Shown one piece after another: positions 8,258-15,931 of a DNA stretch of 64,000 bases. The first letter of the stretch is position 1, and each line of letters starts with the position of its first letter. Location of the stretch: positions 77,845-141,844 of the forward strand of contig CAVQVT010000010.1 of assembly GCA_963717255.1 (NCBI GenBank), given 5' to 3'. This stretch comes from CAIYQJ01 sp963717255 (GTDB lineage Bacteria > Chloroflexota > Limnocylindria > Limnocylindrales > CSP1-4). The position numbers and the translations under genes are program-made. The notes below the pieces were generated by a model. It did not search any database. It was not told the DNA's origin and worked only from the letters and a program-made list of their open reading frames with translations.

Positions 8258-8749
8258 TCAGCCGCCGCGCAGCCGGGCCAGCAGCGGCTCGCAGTGGTCG
8301 CTGGTCTCGTGCTCGGTCATGAGCACCACCAGCCCCACGACCGAGCCCAGCTCGGTCCACGGGTACTGGATCGGGGTGTCCCAGCGGTCGGGCTGCATCG
8401 TCGCTGTCGCTGCCTCGAGGCGGTCGTGTGTCGCCTCGTACTCGGCCCACACGTCGGCTACCGGCCAGGCCCGACGCTCAGCTACCGCCCGCTCGTTGTA
8501 CGTGTCGTACAGCCCGGGGGTGGCGATGCACGTGTACTCGCCCCCGGCCGCGTGTGCCTCCAGGGACCGGGCGGCCTCGCCGTTCCAGACGCCCAGGTGC
8601 CCCAGCACGTCGCGGACCCGCCAGGCCTGCTCGTCGTCGTGAACGACTGCGTCGGGGTCGAGCGGCTCGAGGGCCGCCCGGGTCATCCGGCGCGTCCGCC
8701 GGAGCAGCCACAGCGTCGAGTTCCGCTCGTCGTCCACGTCGATGCGCAT
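8258..8749 (-). CDS. DinB-like (DinB_2/maleylpyruvate isomerase-fold) protein
   Basis: 163 residues. W-R-V-R-D-V-L-G-H-L-G-V-W-N-G and the C-terminal T-E-H-E-T-S-D-H give the spaced histidines of the four-helix DinB/YfiT metal-binding fold. Relatives include mycothiol- or bacillithiol-dependent transferases and stress proteins; no specific reaction is evident. ATG 8749 has a GGAGGG site upstream. The region 8750-9306 downstream of its start holds only a tRNA fragment and a PIN remnant. Confidence 0.75.
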   Translation of the reverse strand: MRIDVDDERNSTLWLLRRTRRMTRAALEPLDPDAVVHDDEQAWRVRDVLGHLGVWNGEAARSLEAHAAGGEYTCIATPGLYDTYNERAVAERRAWPVADVWAEYEATHDRLEAATATMQPDRWDTPIQYPWTELGSVVGLVVLMTEHETSDHCEPLLARLRGG

Positions 8750-8923
8750 CGGGTCCCTCCTCGGCGGGCCGGCGCACCAGCGCCGCCTGGCGCAGGCCTG
8801 CCGTTCCCCCGCCGCCTCCGAGGTTAGCTCAGGCGGAGATCGGCTTCGTCGATGCGAGCGCAGCGCGCCGGGAGCGTGCGACTCGTCGGTCCCAGCCGGC
8901 TGTGTCGCCACAGGCTCAAGGCA

Positions 8924-8976
8924 GGGAAGTGGAGCGGGAGACGGGATCCGAACCCGCGAGATCCTGCGTGGGAAGC
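8924..8976 (-). repeat. Diverged copy of the tRNA-Gly(CCC) 3' half (possible old att site)
   Basis: This stretch repeats the T arm, acceptor 3' strand and part of the anticodon arm of the intact tRNA at 15607-15682, plus 6 nt downstream of that tRNA's CCA end. It has four substitutions over about 50 nt. Similarity ends inside the anticodon arm and the rest of the tRNA is missing. It has the same orientation as the tRNA and lies on its 3' side, as expected for a direct repeat left by a tRNA-targeting integrative element. Confidence 0.75.
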
Positions 8977-9022
8977 GGGACCGTCCGCACGGGTGGCCGC
9001 GGGCGGGGTTCTGCCTGCCCGC

Positions 9023-9160
9023 TCAGGCGCTCCAGCGAGCGATGAACTTCGCGGGCGAGATGATCTCGATCTCGCTCCATGTCCCCAGGTCCAGGAGGTG
9101 TCGGTCGCCGCTCTCGATCACCTCGGCGTCGAAGGCGCGGGCGGCCTCGAGGACACGGGC
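9023..9160 (-). pseudogene. C-terminal remnant of a PIN-domain toxin
   Basis: The last 39 codons read A-R-A-F-D-A-E-V-I-E-S-G-D-R-H-L-L-D-L-G then S-E-I-E-I-I-S-P-A-K-F. This is the conserved end of VapC-like PIN proteins (V-I-x-S-G-D-x-H-L-L-x-L plus I-x-x-P-x-x-F). Upstream the frame loses similarity and the catalytic N-terminal half is absent. It sits between a tRNA fragment and the amidase gene, part of the decayed region next to tRNA-Gly. Confidence 0.6.
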
Positions 9161-9306
9161 CCGATCGTGAGAACGATCGACCGGCTGTTCGACGCCCTCC
9201 CGTCGTTCGCGCAGGTCGGAGCCACGCCGCTCGCCGGTCCTGCGGTGCCCGACGGTACAGTGCGGGTCGCAGATGGCCCGCGCCCGCACCACAGAGGGAA
9301 GCCACG

Positions 9307-10641
9307 GTGCACGACCTGGTCTACCAATCAGCGGTCACCCTGGCCGGACTGATTCGCACGCGCCAGATCTCTGCGACGGAGGTTGTGACTGCCCACCTGG
9401 AGCGCATCGTCGTCGTGAACCCGTTGCTCAACGCCCTCGTGCAACCGGCAGGCCAGGCGGCTCTGGCCGAGGCACAGAAGTTGGACGCTGACCTGGCCCG
9501 CGGGCTGCTTCGGGGTCCGCTCCACGGCGTCCCGTTCTCCGTGAAGGACTGGATCGAGACGGCAGGACTGGTCTGCGCGGCCGGCGACGAGCAGCGCAGG
9601 GACTTCGTGCCCGATCGCGACGCCACCGCGGTGGCGCGACTGCGATCGGCTGGCGGCGTCCTGCTGGGCAAGACGAACGTGGCTGTCACGAACCCGGTCT
9701 ACGGTCGGACCAACAACCCGTACGACACCGGGCGCAGCCCATCAGGGAGCAGCAGCGGGGAGGCCGCGCTCATCGCCTCGGGCGGTTCGCCGCTGGGGCT
9801 CGGAAGCGACTCCGGGGGCAGCATCCGGACGCCGGCGCACGCCTGCGGCATCGCCGGGCTCAAGCCGACCACCGGCCGCGTGCCCCTCACCGGGCACGTC
9901 CCCCCGATCAGCGCCATCAACGATCCGCGGACGACGATCGGCCCGCTGGCACGCTTCGTCGAGGACCTTGCGCTCGGTCTGGAGTTGATCGGAGGCCCCG
10001 ACGGCCGCGATCCCAGCGCCCTCCCTGTACCGCTGGGCGACTGGAGGATGGTCGACCTGTCAACCCTGCGCGTCGCGACCTACAGCCGGCACGAGGGTGC
10101 CGACCCGAGCCCGGACTGTGCGGCGGCAGCCGTCGCGGCGGCCGAGGCGCTCGCGTCGGTGACTCTGCGCGTGGACGAGGTCCTGCCGCCCCGCATCGGC
10201 GAGACCTACCGCATCACGAGGGACTACTGGCGACGCCCCGAATCCGAGGAGGCCGACCGCTGGGTTCCGGATGGCCCGGCCGTCCTTTCGAGCGAGCGCG
10301 TCGAGGAGCACCTCTTCGAATGGGACCGTTTCCGGAGGGCGCTGATCGCCTTCGTGGAGGAGTACGACGTGATCGTGACGCCGGCGGCCGAACGGCCCGC
10401 GCAGCCCCACGGTGCCGATGAGGGCGGCATCGCCTACACGCTTGCGTACAGCCTCACCGGCTATCCAGCGGCGGTGGTCCGCGTCGGCACGACCGCCGAG
10501 GGGCTTCCCGTAGGCGTCCAGGTCGTGGGACGGCCGTGGCGGGACGACGTGGTGCTGGCGGTGGCCGCCTCGCTGGAGGCCCGGTTCGGTGGCTGGCGGC
10601 CGCCGGACTCCTTGTCGCCGGACGTGCCGCCGTCGGCATAG
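9307..10641 (+). CDS. Amidase-signature-family hydrolase
   Basis: 444 residues. The Ser-cisSer-Lys triad is visible: Lys in P-F-S-V-K-D-W, and the serines in S-P-S-G-S-S-S-G and G-L-G-S-D-S-G-G-S-I-R-T-P-A. The N-terminal L-I-R-T-R-Q-I-S-A-T-E-V-V helix and D-V-I-V-T-P-A-A near the end are typical of amidases and GatA-like enzymes. It hydrolyses an amide bond; the substrate is unknown, and the absence of gatB/gatC nearby argues against tRNA amidation. AGAGGGA precedes GTG 9307 with good spacing. The gene is bracketed by two tRNA-Gly fragments, which suggests horizontal arrival. Confidence 0.88.
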   Translation: MHDLVYQSAVTLAGLIRTRQISATEVVTAHLERIVVVNPLLNALVQPAGQAALAEAQKLDADLARGLLRGPLHGVPFSVKDWIETAGLVCAAGDEQRRDFVPDRDATAVARLRSAGGVLLGKTNVAVTNPVYGRTNNPYDTGRSPSGSSSGEAALIASGGSPLGLGSDSGGSIRTPAHACGIAGLKPTTGRVPLTGHVPPISAINDPRTTIGPLARFVEDLALGLELIGGPDGRDPSALPVPLGDWRMVDLSTLRVATYSRHEGADPSPDCAAAAVAAAEALASVTLRVDEVLPPRIGETYRITRDYWRRPESEEADRWVPDGPAVLSSERVEEHLFEWDRFRRALIAFVEEYDVIVTPAAERPAQPHGADEGGIAYTLAYSLTGYPAAVVRVGTTAEGLPVGVQVVGRPWRDDVVLAVAASLEARFGGWRPPDSLSPDVPPSA

Positions 10642-10723
10642 CCCGACATCTCGCCGAACTCAGCGGGCGCACCAGGAAGACCGCACGCGCAGACAGGGTG
10701 TCACGCTGACACGAAGGGGGAGC

Positions 10724-10769
10724 TGGAGCGGGAGACGGGATTCGAACCCGCGACATTCTGCTTGGGAAG
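10724..10769 (-). repeat. Exact copy of the tRNA-Gly(CCC) 3' half (putative att site)
   Basis: These 46 nt are identical to 15607-15652, covering CCA, the acceptor 3' strand, the T arm and part of the anticodon arm of the tRNA. Identity then stops abruptly. The flank beyond the break shares GGGACCGTC with the flank of the older copy at 8924, so the two fragments have a common history. Orientation and side match a direct repeat formed by integration at the 3' end of the tRNA gene. Confidence 0.85.
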
Positions 10770-10820
10770 GGGACCGTCAGCTTGGGCCGCCTGGCTGGTC
10801 GCTCGGCTCGCGCAGCGGGC

Positions 10821-10848
10821 TTGACTGCCGTATCACCGGTGATACGAT
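10821..10848 (+). promoter_or_regulatory. Promoter with 18-bp palindromic operator of the Phd/PIN toxin-antitoxin pair
   Basis: TTGACT (10821-10826) and TACGAT (10843-10848) form a -35/-10 pair with a 16-nt spacer. CGTATCACCGGTGATACG (10829-10846) is a perfect 18-bp inverted repeat filling the spacer and overlapping the -10 box. Repression by the antitoxin or its complex with the toxin is the expected role. The ATG at 10856 begins 7 nt after the -10, so transcription would start at or just before it and the message would be leaderless. Confidence 0.7.
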
Positions 10849-10855
10849 ACTCCGC

Positions 10856-11092
10856 ATGGAGACTGTGACGATCCGCGACCTGCGCAACCACGGCGGCGAC
10901 GTGGTCGACCGTGTCGAAGCCGGCGAGCGAGTGACCGTGACGCGCGACGGCCGCCCCGTCGCCGAGCTCCGCCCGGTGCGCTCGAGAGGCGTCTCGTCGG
11001 CCATCCTCTTGGAGCGATGGCGCCGGCTTCCCGCCGTGGAGGTGGACGCGCTCCGCCGGGACATCGACGCCGCCATCGACCAGTCGCTGTGA
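10856..11092 (+). CDS. Phd/YefM-family antitoxin
   Basis: 78 residues. M-E-T-V-T-I-R-D-L-R-N-H-G-G-D-V-V-D-R-V, G-E-R-V-T-V-T-R-D-G-R-P-V-A-E-L-R-P is the complete Phd/YefM DNA-binding fold. The C-terminal helix would neutralise the PIN toxin encoded next. It probably autorepresses through the palindrome just upstream. The gene lies immediately beside a tRNA-Gly fragment, so the pair looks like cargo of a former tRNA-targeted element. Confidence 0.9.
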   Translation: METVTIRDLRNHGGDVVDRVEAGERVTVTRDGRPVAELRPVRSRGVSSAILLERWRRLPAVEVDALRRDIDAAIDQSL

Positions 11093-11508
11093 GCGACCCG
11101 GAGGGCCTCCTCGACACGAGCGCCGTTCTGGCCCTGCACCGAGTGAGGGATCCGTCCCTGCTGCCGGACGTCGCGATGATCTCGGCCGTCACCCTCGCCG
11201 AGCTGTCGGTCGGGCCCCTTGTGGCTGCCGACGACATCGAGCGGGCGCGGCGACTCGCACAGGTACAGCAGGCCGAGGCCGACTTCGACCCGATCCCATT
11301 CGATGCCCCGGCCGCGCGCGCCTACGCGCGGGTCGCGGCCGCGTACCGGAGGTCCGGGCGCAAGCCGGCTGCCCGGTCGTTCGACGCGATGATCGCGGCG
11401 ACCGCCATCGCCAATGACCTGCCCCTCTACACGGCGAACCCCGCGGACTTCGCCGGGATCGAGGGCCTGGTCGTGCGTGCACTCCCGGCGCCCGACCAGG
11501 AGGGCTGA
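11089..11508 (+). CDS. vapC: PIN-domain toxin paired with Phd antitoxin (VapC-like)
   Basis: 139 residues. L-L-D-T-S-A-V-L-A-L (first Asp), T-L-A-E-L-S-V-G-P-L (Glu), S-F-D-A-M-I-A-A-T-A (Asp) and the P-L-Y-T-A-N-P-A-D-F end carry the acidic residues of a Mg-dependent VapC RNase. GTG 11089 overlaps the antitoxin stop as GTGA. It belongs to a different PIN subfamily from the toxin at 1255-1719, so the two are separate acquisitions rather than a duplication. Confidence 0.9.
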   Translation: MSDPEGLLDTSAVLALHRVRDPSLLPDVAMISAVTLAELSVGPLVAADDIERARRLAQVQQAEADFDPIPFDAPAARAYARVAAAYRRSGRKPAARSFDAMIAATAIANDLPLYTANPADFAGIEGLVVRALPAPDQEG

Positions 11509-11569
11509 CGCGGCAGGGGGCTCTACCTGTGGGCGTTCGAACAGCGGCTCGCGCAAGACCGAGGCAGCT

Positions 11570-11925
11570 CGTCGCGCAATGGTCGAGCGGTGTTCGGGGC
11601 AGCAGCGGGATGAACGTCGCCTCTGCCCACTCGAGAGCCGTCGCCGCGTCGTAGGCGATGCCGGGTCGCAGGAGTGGCCGCACCTCCTCGATGAACCCCG
11701 GCGTCCGCTTCGCGGCGAGGTTTGCGCGCATCTCGCTGGCCCGGATCATCGGCCGACCTGCGGCGGCCTGGTACTCGCGGAGCAGTGCCACCATCCGCCC
11801 GGGATCGGGATTCGCCTGCTGATCGGCCCACCAGAGGTCGAACAGGTCGCGGCCCTTGCGCCGCTGGTAGAGCGCCCGCAGCTTGGTGGCGATCAGCTCG
11901 TCGAGCTCGTACGTCGAGGCTCCGC
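11570..11925 (-). pseudogene. Remnant of an AbiEii/nucleotidyltransferase-type toxin
   Basis: The frame reads T-Y-E-L-D-E-L-I-A-T-K-L-R-A-L-Y then R-K-G-R-D-L-F-D-L-W-W-A, the characteristic C-terminal helix pair of AbiEii/AbiGii nucleotidyltransferases (E-I-x-A-x-K-L-x-A-L-x-x-R-x-K-x-R-D-L-x-D-L). The N-terminal nucleotidyltransferase core is gone: sequence switches to the cyclase gene at about 11930. No partner antitoxin is seen. Another broken defence or stability gene inside the tRNA-Gly island. Confidence 0.65.
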
Positions 11926-14900
11926 GGACACCGTGCCGGGACGCGCAGCACGATCCCCGGCAGGGTCGCCGGAGCGCGCCCTTGCGGCATCGAGCTGGTC
12001 GACGAACGGCCGGGCGCCGAGTCCGACGAGGACGGCGCGACCCGCGTCGACGGCCGCGCGGACCCCCGGGTCCGCAGGATCCATCAGCGTGGCCATCTCG
12101 ATCGCCGTGAGGCCCTCGTCGAGCGACAGCCCGGCGTCCCGGAAGCGCCGATTTGCGTCGCGGTACAGGGCGATGGCGTCGGCGCGGCGTCCCTCGAGCG
12201 CGGCGAGCCCCGCCTGGATCGCAGCTCGGCGGGCGTCGATGGCCGGCCCGCGCGCCCCGGTCGCCTCGATCGCGGCGAGGTCGGCGGCGGCCGACGCGCC
12301 ATCGCCGGCACGGAGGGCCGCGCGAGCGGCGAGGTCGATGTAGTCCTGCGTGGACTCCGGGGTCAGCGCGGCCGCCCGCCGGTAGGCCTCCGCGGCCGGG
12401 AGGAGCTCTCCGCGGACCAGGATGGTGGCTGCACGGGAGCCGAGGACGCCGGTCAGGATCTGGCGGTCCAAGGCGTCCCCGGCCAGCCGTTCGGCCTCGG
12501 CCAGGAGCTCGGCGACCGGGTCGCCCCGCAGGGCGCGGATCTGGATCGTCATGGTAAGGGCGGAGATCCGGGTCTCGCGTCCCGGGTCGCCGGCCAGCAT
12601 CTCCTCCAGCTCGCCGAGTGCCCAGTCCCAGTCGCCGGCCCACCGGGCGCCGAAAGCGGCGTTCGTCAGGAACACGTCGGACCACGTGCGCTGGCCCAGG
12701 CGCCGCGCCTCGGCGAGGCCGAGACGATCGTTGGCCAGGGCTTCACGCGGATCGCCCGCGCTCAGAAGGTAGCCGCGGTTGAGGCGGGCCCGACCGACCG
12801 TGACGGCGAGGCCGTGCTGTTCGGCCAGGTGCATGCCCGTCTCGAGGACACCCAGCCCCTCGTAGCGCCGGCCGAGCGACCCGAGCGAGGTGCCCTTCGT
12901 CACGAGCGTGTCGGCCACGAGCGCCACGAGGTCGGCGCGCTCGGCCATCGCGAGGACCCGGTCCGCGACCTGGATCGCGCGATCCAGGTCCATGTGCATC
13001 ATGTAGGCCCGGGCGAGCTGCCCGAGCAGGGCCACGTACACCGGATCGCTGTCGAGATCGGCGAACTCCTCCGCCGCCGGCTCGAGGACGGCGAGAGCCT
13101 GCTCGGTCCGGAACGGCCCGGAGCGCGCCCGCCCGAGGGCGGTGATGGCCCGTGCGGCAGCCACCCGGTCGCCGCGCTCGCGCTGGAGCTCGACGGCCCG
13201 CCGGAGGAGGTCGTCCGCCTGGTCGTGGTGGGCCGCGGCGGAGGCTGTCTCGCCGGCGCGCTCCAGGATCTCCGCCTCCTCGGCGGGGTCGGACGTGACG
13301 GTGAGGGCCTGCTGAAGAAGGCCCAGCGCCTGGTCGAAGGACCCCAGCGCGCTCGCGCGCTCGGCTGCCGCCCGGAGGGCAATCCGCGCCTGGGCCGCAA
13401 GGGCGTCGGCCTCGAGTGCCTCCGCGGCGTTCTGCTGGGCCGCCAGGTAGTGGCCGGCCAGGCCGCCGGCGAGCTCATCGCTGTCGAGGTTCTCGAAGAA
13501 GCGGGCCGCGGCGAGGTGGCGCCGCTTGCGGTCGGCCCGGGCGAGGGTGTTGTAGGCAACCTCCCGGATCAGGGCCTGGACAAAGGCGTACTGGCCGCGC
13601 TCCGGGCTCCGCGGATCCGCCTCGAGGGCCAGGAGCTCGCGGCGCACGAGCGCCCGCAGGCGTGGCTCGAGCTCGTCCTCGGCGACCCCCGAGACGGCCG
13701 CGAGCCCGGCGAGCGTGAAGGACTGGCCCAGGACGGCCGCATCCGAGACGAGGATCCGCTCGTCGGGGGCGAGCCCGTCCAGGCGGGAGGCGATGAGCGC
13801 CGTGAGCGTCTCGGGCACGGCGAGGTTCGTGAGGTCGCCGACCGGGTGGTAGGCATCATCCTCGAGGGCCAGCCGGCCGTCCGCGAGGAGCATCCGGACC
13901 GTCTCGACGGCGTACAGCGGCACTCCGTCGGCACGGGCGACGATCGCCCCGACCGCGGACTCCGGCAGCCCCGGCACCAGGCCGGCCAGGAGCGCCCGAA
14001 TCGCCGGCTCGGGCAGCGGCTCGAGGTGGACAGAGGTGAAGCTGCGCTTGCCGGCGCCCCAGTCCGGGCGCTTCTCGAGGAGCTCGGGTCGTGAGAGCGT
14101 CACGACGTAGATCGGGTGGCTCCGGGACCATTCCACCAGGTGGTCGACGAAGTCGATCATGCCGGTGTCGGCGAAGTGGAAGTCCTCGAAGATCATGACG
14201 ACCGGCCCCGTCGCGGCGAGCCGCTCGAAGAACGTTCGCCAGGCGCCGAACAGCTGCTCCGCGCTGATCCCCGCCTCCACGCCGAGGAGGGCAAGGAGGG
14301 CAGGCTCGATCCAGCGCCGGTCATCGGGGTCGGGGACGTGCGTCGCGACGGTCTCGGCGATCCGGGCCCGGGTCGTGGGCTCGTCGTCGGTCTCCAGCAG
14401 GCGGGCGCGCCCCCGGACCATCTCGCCGAGGGCCCAGAAGCTGATGCCTTCGCCATAGGCGGGGCTTCGGCCGTCGTGCCACCAGACGTTCTCGACGAGC
14501 CCGTCGACGTACTTGAGGAACTCCCAGGCGAGCCTGGTCTTGCCGATGCCCCCGGGACCGGTCACCGAGACCAGGCGGGCCCGCCGCTCCCTGCTGGTGG
14601 CATGGAAGAGATCCTTGAGCAGGCGCAGCTCGTCGTCCCGGCCGACGAACGGCGCCTCGAGGGTCTCGGCCCGCTTCCGCCCACCCCGCTCGGCGACGAC
14701 GCGGAGCGCCCGCCAGGCCGCCACGGGCGTGGTCCTGCCCTTCAGCGACCGCTCGCCCGCCTCCTCGAAGACGATCGCGGCCGACGCTGCCCGCTGGGTC
14801 GCCTCGCCCACGAGCACCGTTCCCGGCGCGGCCACCGACTGGAGCCGCGACGCCGTGTTGACGAGGTCGCCGGCCACCATCCCCTGGTTCGTCGCCCCCA

Positions 14901-15441
14901 GCGTGACGGCCGCCTCGCCGGTCAGGACCCCGGCGCGCGCCTCGATCGAGGGTCCCAGCGAGCGGACGGCGCCGACGAGGTCGAGCGCCGCGCGGACGGC
15001 GCGCTCGGCATCGTCCTCGTGGGCCGTGGGCGCGCCCCAGACGGCCATGACCGCGTCACCGATGAACTTCTCCACCGTGCCGCCGTAGCGGCCGATGACG
15101 TCGCGGGACAGGTCGAAGTAGCGGGACAGGAGCTCGCGGGTGTCCTCGGCATCCCTTCCCTCCGCGAGGGTCGCGAACCCCACCAGGTCGGCGAAGAGCA
15201 CCGTGACCAGGCGGCGTTCCGCGACCGGCGCCGTCGGCGGACTCCCCGGGCCGAAGCGCGTGGTTGTCGCCGACGAGGCGTTGCCCAAGCCCACGAGCGG
15301 GGTCGCGCACTCGCCACAGAAGCGCATGTCCGGCTCGTTGGCGGCGCCGCACGACGGGCACGGCAGCGCCAGCGGGGCCGCGCAGCCACCGCAGAACTTC
15401 CGTCCCGGTCGGTTCTCCGTTCCGCAGTTCGAGCAGACCAT
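11893..15441 (-). CDS. Zinc-ribbon adenylate cyclase/AAA ATPase/TPR signalling protein
   Basis: 1182 residues. Two zinc ribbons (Cys pairs at 3-45), then a class III cyclase domain (about 75-245): metal Asp85 in F-A-D-L-V-G-F and Asp129, adenine-selecting Lys125 (E-K-F-I-G-D) and Asp192, transition-state Asn195 and Arg199 in V-N-T-A-S-R-L. So cAMP synthesis is plausible. Next a STAND-type ATPase with Walker A at 295-302 and F-E-D-F-H-F-A-D as Walker B, then TPR-like helices to the end. The last 30 or so residues run into the AbiEii remnant, so the natural C-terminus was probably replaced. ATG 15441 precedes the zinc ribbon. Confidence 0.88.
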   Translation of the reverse strand: MVCSNCGTENRPGRKFCGGCAAPLALPCPSCGAANEPDMRFCGECATPLVGLGNASSATTTRFGPGSPPTAPVAERRLVTVLFADLVGFATLAEGRDAEDTRELLSRYFDLSRDVIGRYGGTVEKFIGDAVMAVWGAPTAHEDDAERAVRAALDLVGAVRSLGPSIEARAGVLTGEAAVTLGATNQGMVAGDLVNTASRLQSVAAPGTVLVGEATQRAASAAIVFEEAGERSLKGRTTPVAAWRALRVVAERGGRKRAETLEAPFVGRDDELRLLKDLFHATSRERRARLVSVTGPGGIGKTRLAWEFLKYVDGLVENVWWHDGRSPAYGEGISFWALGEMVRGRARLLETDDEPTTRARIAETVATHVPDPDDRRWIEPALLALLGVEAGISAEQLFGAWRTFFERLAATGPVVMIFEDFHFADTGMIDFVDHLVEWSRSHPIYVVTLSRPELLEKRPDWGAGKRSFTSVHLEPLPEPAIRALLAGLVPGLPESAVGAIVARADGVPLYAVETVRMLLADGRLALEDDAYHPVGDLTNLAVPETLTALIASRLDGLAPDERILVSDAAVLGQSFTLAGLAAVSGVAEDELEPRLRALVRRELLALEADPRSPERGQYAFVQALIREVAYNTLARADRKRRHLAAARFFENLDSDELAGGLAGHYLAAQQNAAEALEADALAAQARIALRAAAERASALGSFDQALGLLQQALTVTSDPAEEAEILERAGETASAAAHHDQADDLLRRAVELQRERGDRVAAARAITALGRARSGPFRTEQALAVLEPAAEEFADLDSDPVYVALLGQLARAYMMHMDLDRAIQVADRVLAMAERADLVALVADTLVTKGTSLGSLGRRYEGLGVLETGMHLAEQHGLAVTVGRARLNRGYLLSAGDPREALANDRLGLAEARRLGQRTWSDVFLTNAAFGARWAGDWDWALGELEEMLAGDPGRETRISALTMTIQIRALRGDPVAELLAEAERLAGDALDRQILTGVLGSRAATILVRGELLPAAEAYRRAAALTPESTQDYIDLAARAALRAGDGASAAADLAAIEATGARGPAIDARRAAIQAGLAALEGRRADAIALYRDANRRFRDAGLSLDEGLTAIEMATLMDPADPGVRAAVDAGRAVLVGLGARPFVDQLDAARARSGDPAGDRAARPGTVSAEPRRTSSTS

Positions 15442-15606
15442 CCCGTGCTCCGATGGACTTGGGGGCCGAGGGTACAACAGGGGGCCCGCGTCGGACAGGG
15501 GCGGTCGTGCTACCAGCGATGCGGAGCACGGACAGATGACACGGGCGACGCCGCCAGGCAAGCAGGGGCCAGGGCGCGGCGACGGCCGAGATACCGGAAG
15601 GGGAAG

Positions 15607-15682
15607 TGGAGCGGGAGACGGGATTCGAACCCGCGACATTCTGCTTGGGAAGCAGACACTCTGCCAGCTGAGTTACTCCCGC
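15607..15682 (-). tRNA. tRNA-Gly (anticodon CCC), CCA encoded
   Basis: Read on the minus strand, acceptor GCGGGAG pairs with CTCCCGC. The anticodon arm TCTGC-TTCCCAA-GCAGA gives CCC at positions 34-36 (codon GGG), and the T loop is TTCGAAT with a GCGGG/CCCGT stem. The 76-nt gene ends in CCA. Its 3' half is copied at 10724-10769 and, diverged, at 8924-8976, which makes it a likely integration target. Confidence 0.95.
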
Positions 15683-15750
15683 TCGGGAGGCCCGGATTCT
15701 AGCCCGGCGGCGGGCCGGCCGCAAACCGGTGTACTCGTTCGGTACGTCCG

Positions 15751-15830
15751 TTACGCATCGATGCCGACGGACGCGAGGTACTCGGCGGGCGTCAGGTACC
15801 CGAGGGCCGGCTTGCGGACGTCGGGCCGAC
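15751..15830 (-). pseudogene. C-terminal scrap of an IS481/IS3-type transposase
   Basis: The last codons before a stop at 15751 read K-P-A-L-G-Y-L-T-P-A-E-Y-L-A-S-V-G-I-D-A. This is close to the standard end of rve-family integrases and transposases (R-P-H-x-A-L-G-Y-L-T-P-A-E-F-L). The preceding catalytic core is absent and no terminal inverted repeats are seen. It lies 70 bp from the tRNA-Gly gene, on the other side from the tRNA fragments. Confidence 0.5.
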
Positions 15831-15931
15831 CGTAGCGGGGGCAACGAGGCCGACGACGTCCGGCCCTTGTCCGAACCGCGTCCGGTCGAGAGGCTTCGGC
15901 TCGCGATGGCCGCATGGGGAGGGAGAACTCG

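Noticed and set aside
9307..10641. GatA subunit of the tRNA amidotransferase
   Set aside because: No gatB or gatC adjacent and the gene sits between tRNA fragments; a general amidase is the safer call.
8924..15682. Peptide frames with the R-R-D-S-N-P-R-H-S-A-W-E type motif
   Set aside because: This is the translation of the tRNA-Gly sequence and its copies, a known source of false proteins.
8924..15682. A complete integrative element
   Set aside because: No integrase, excisionase, relaxase or replication gene is present; only flanking repeats and decayed cargo remain.
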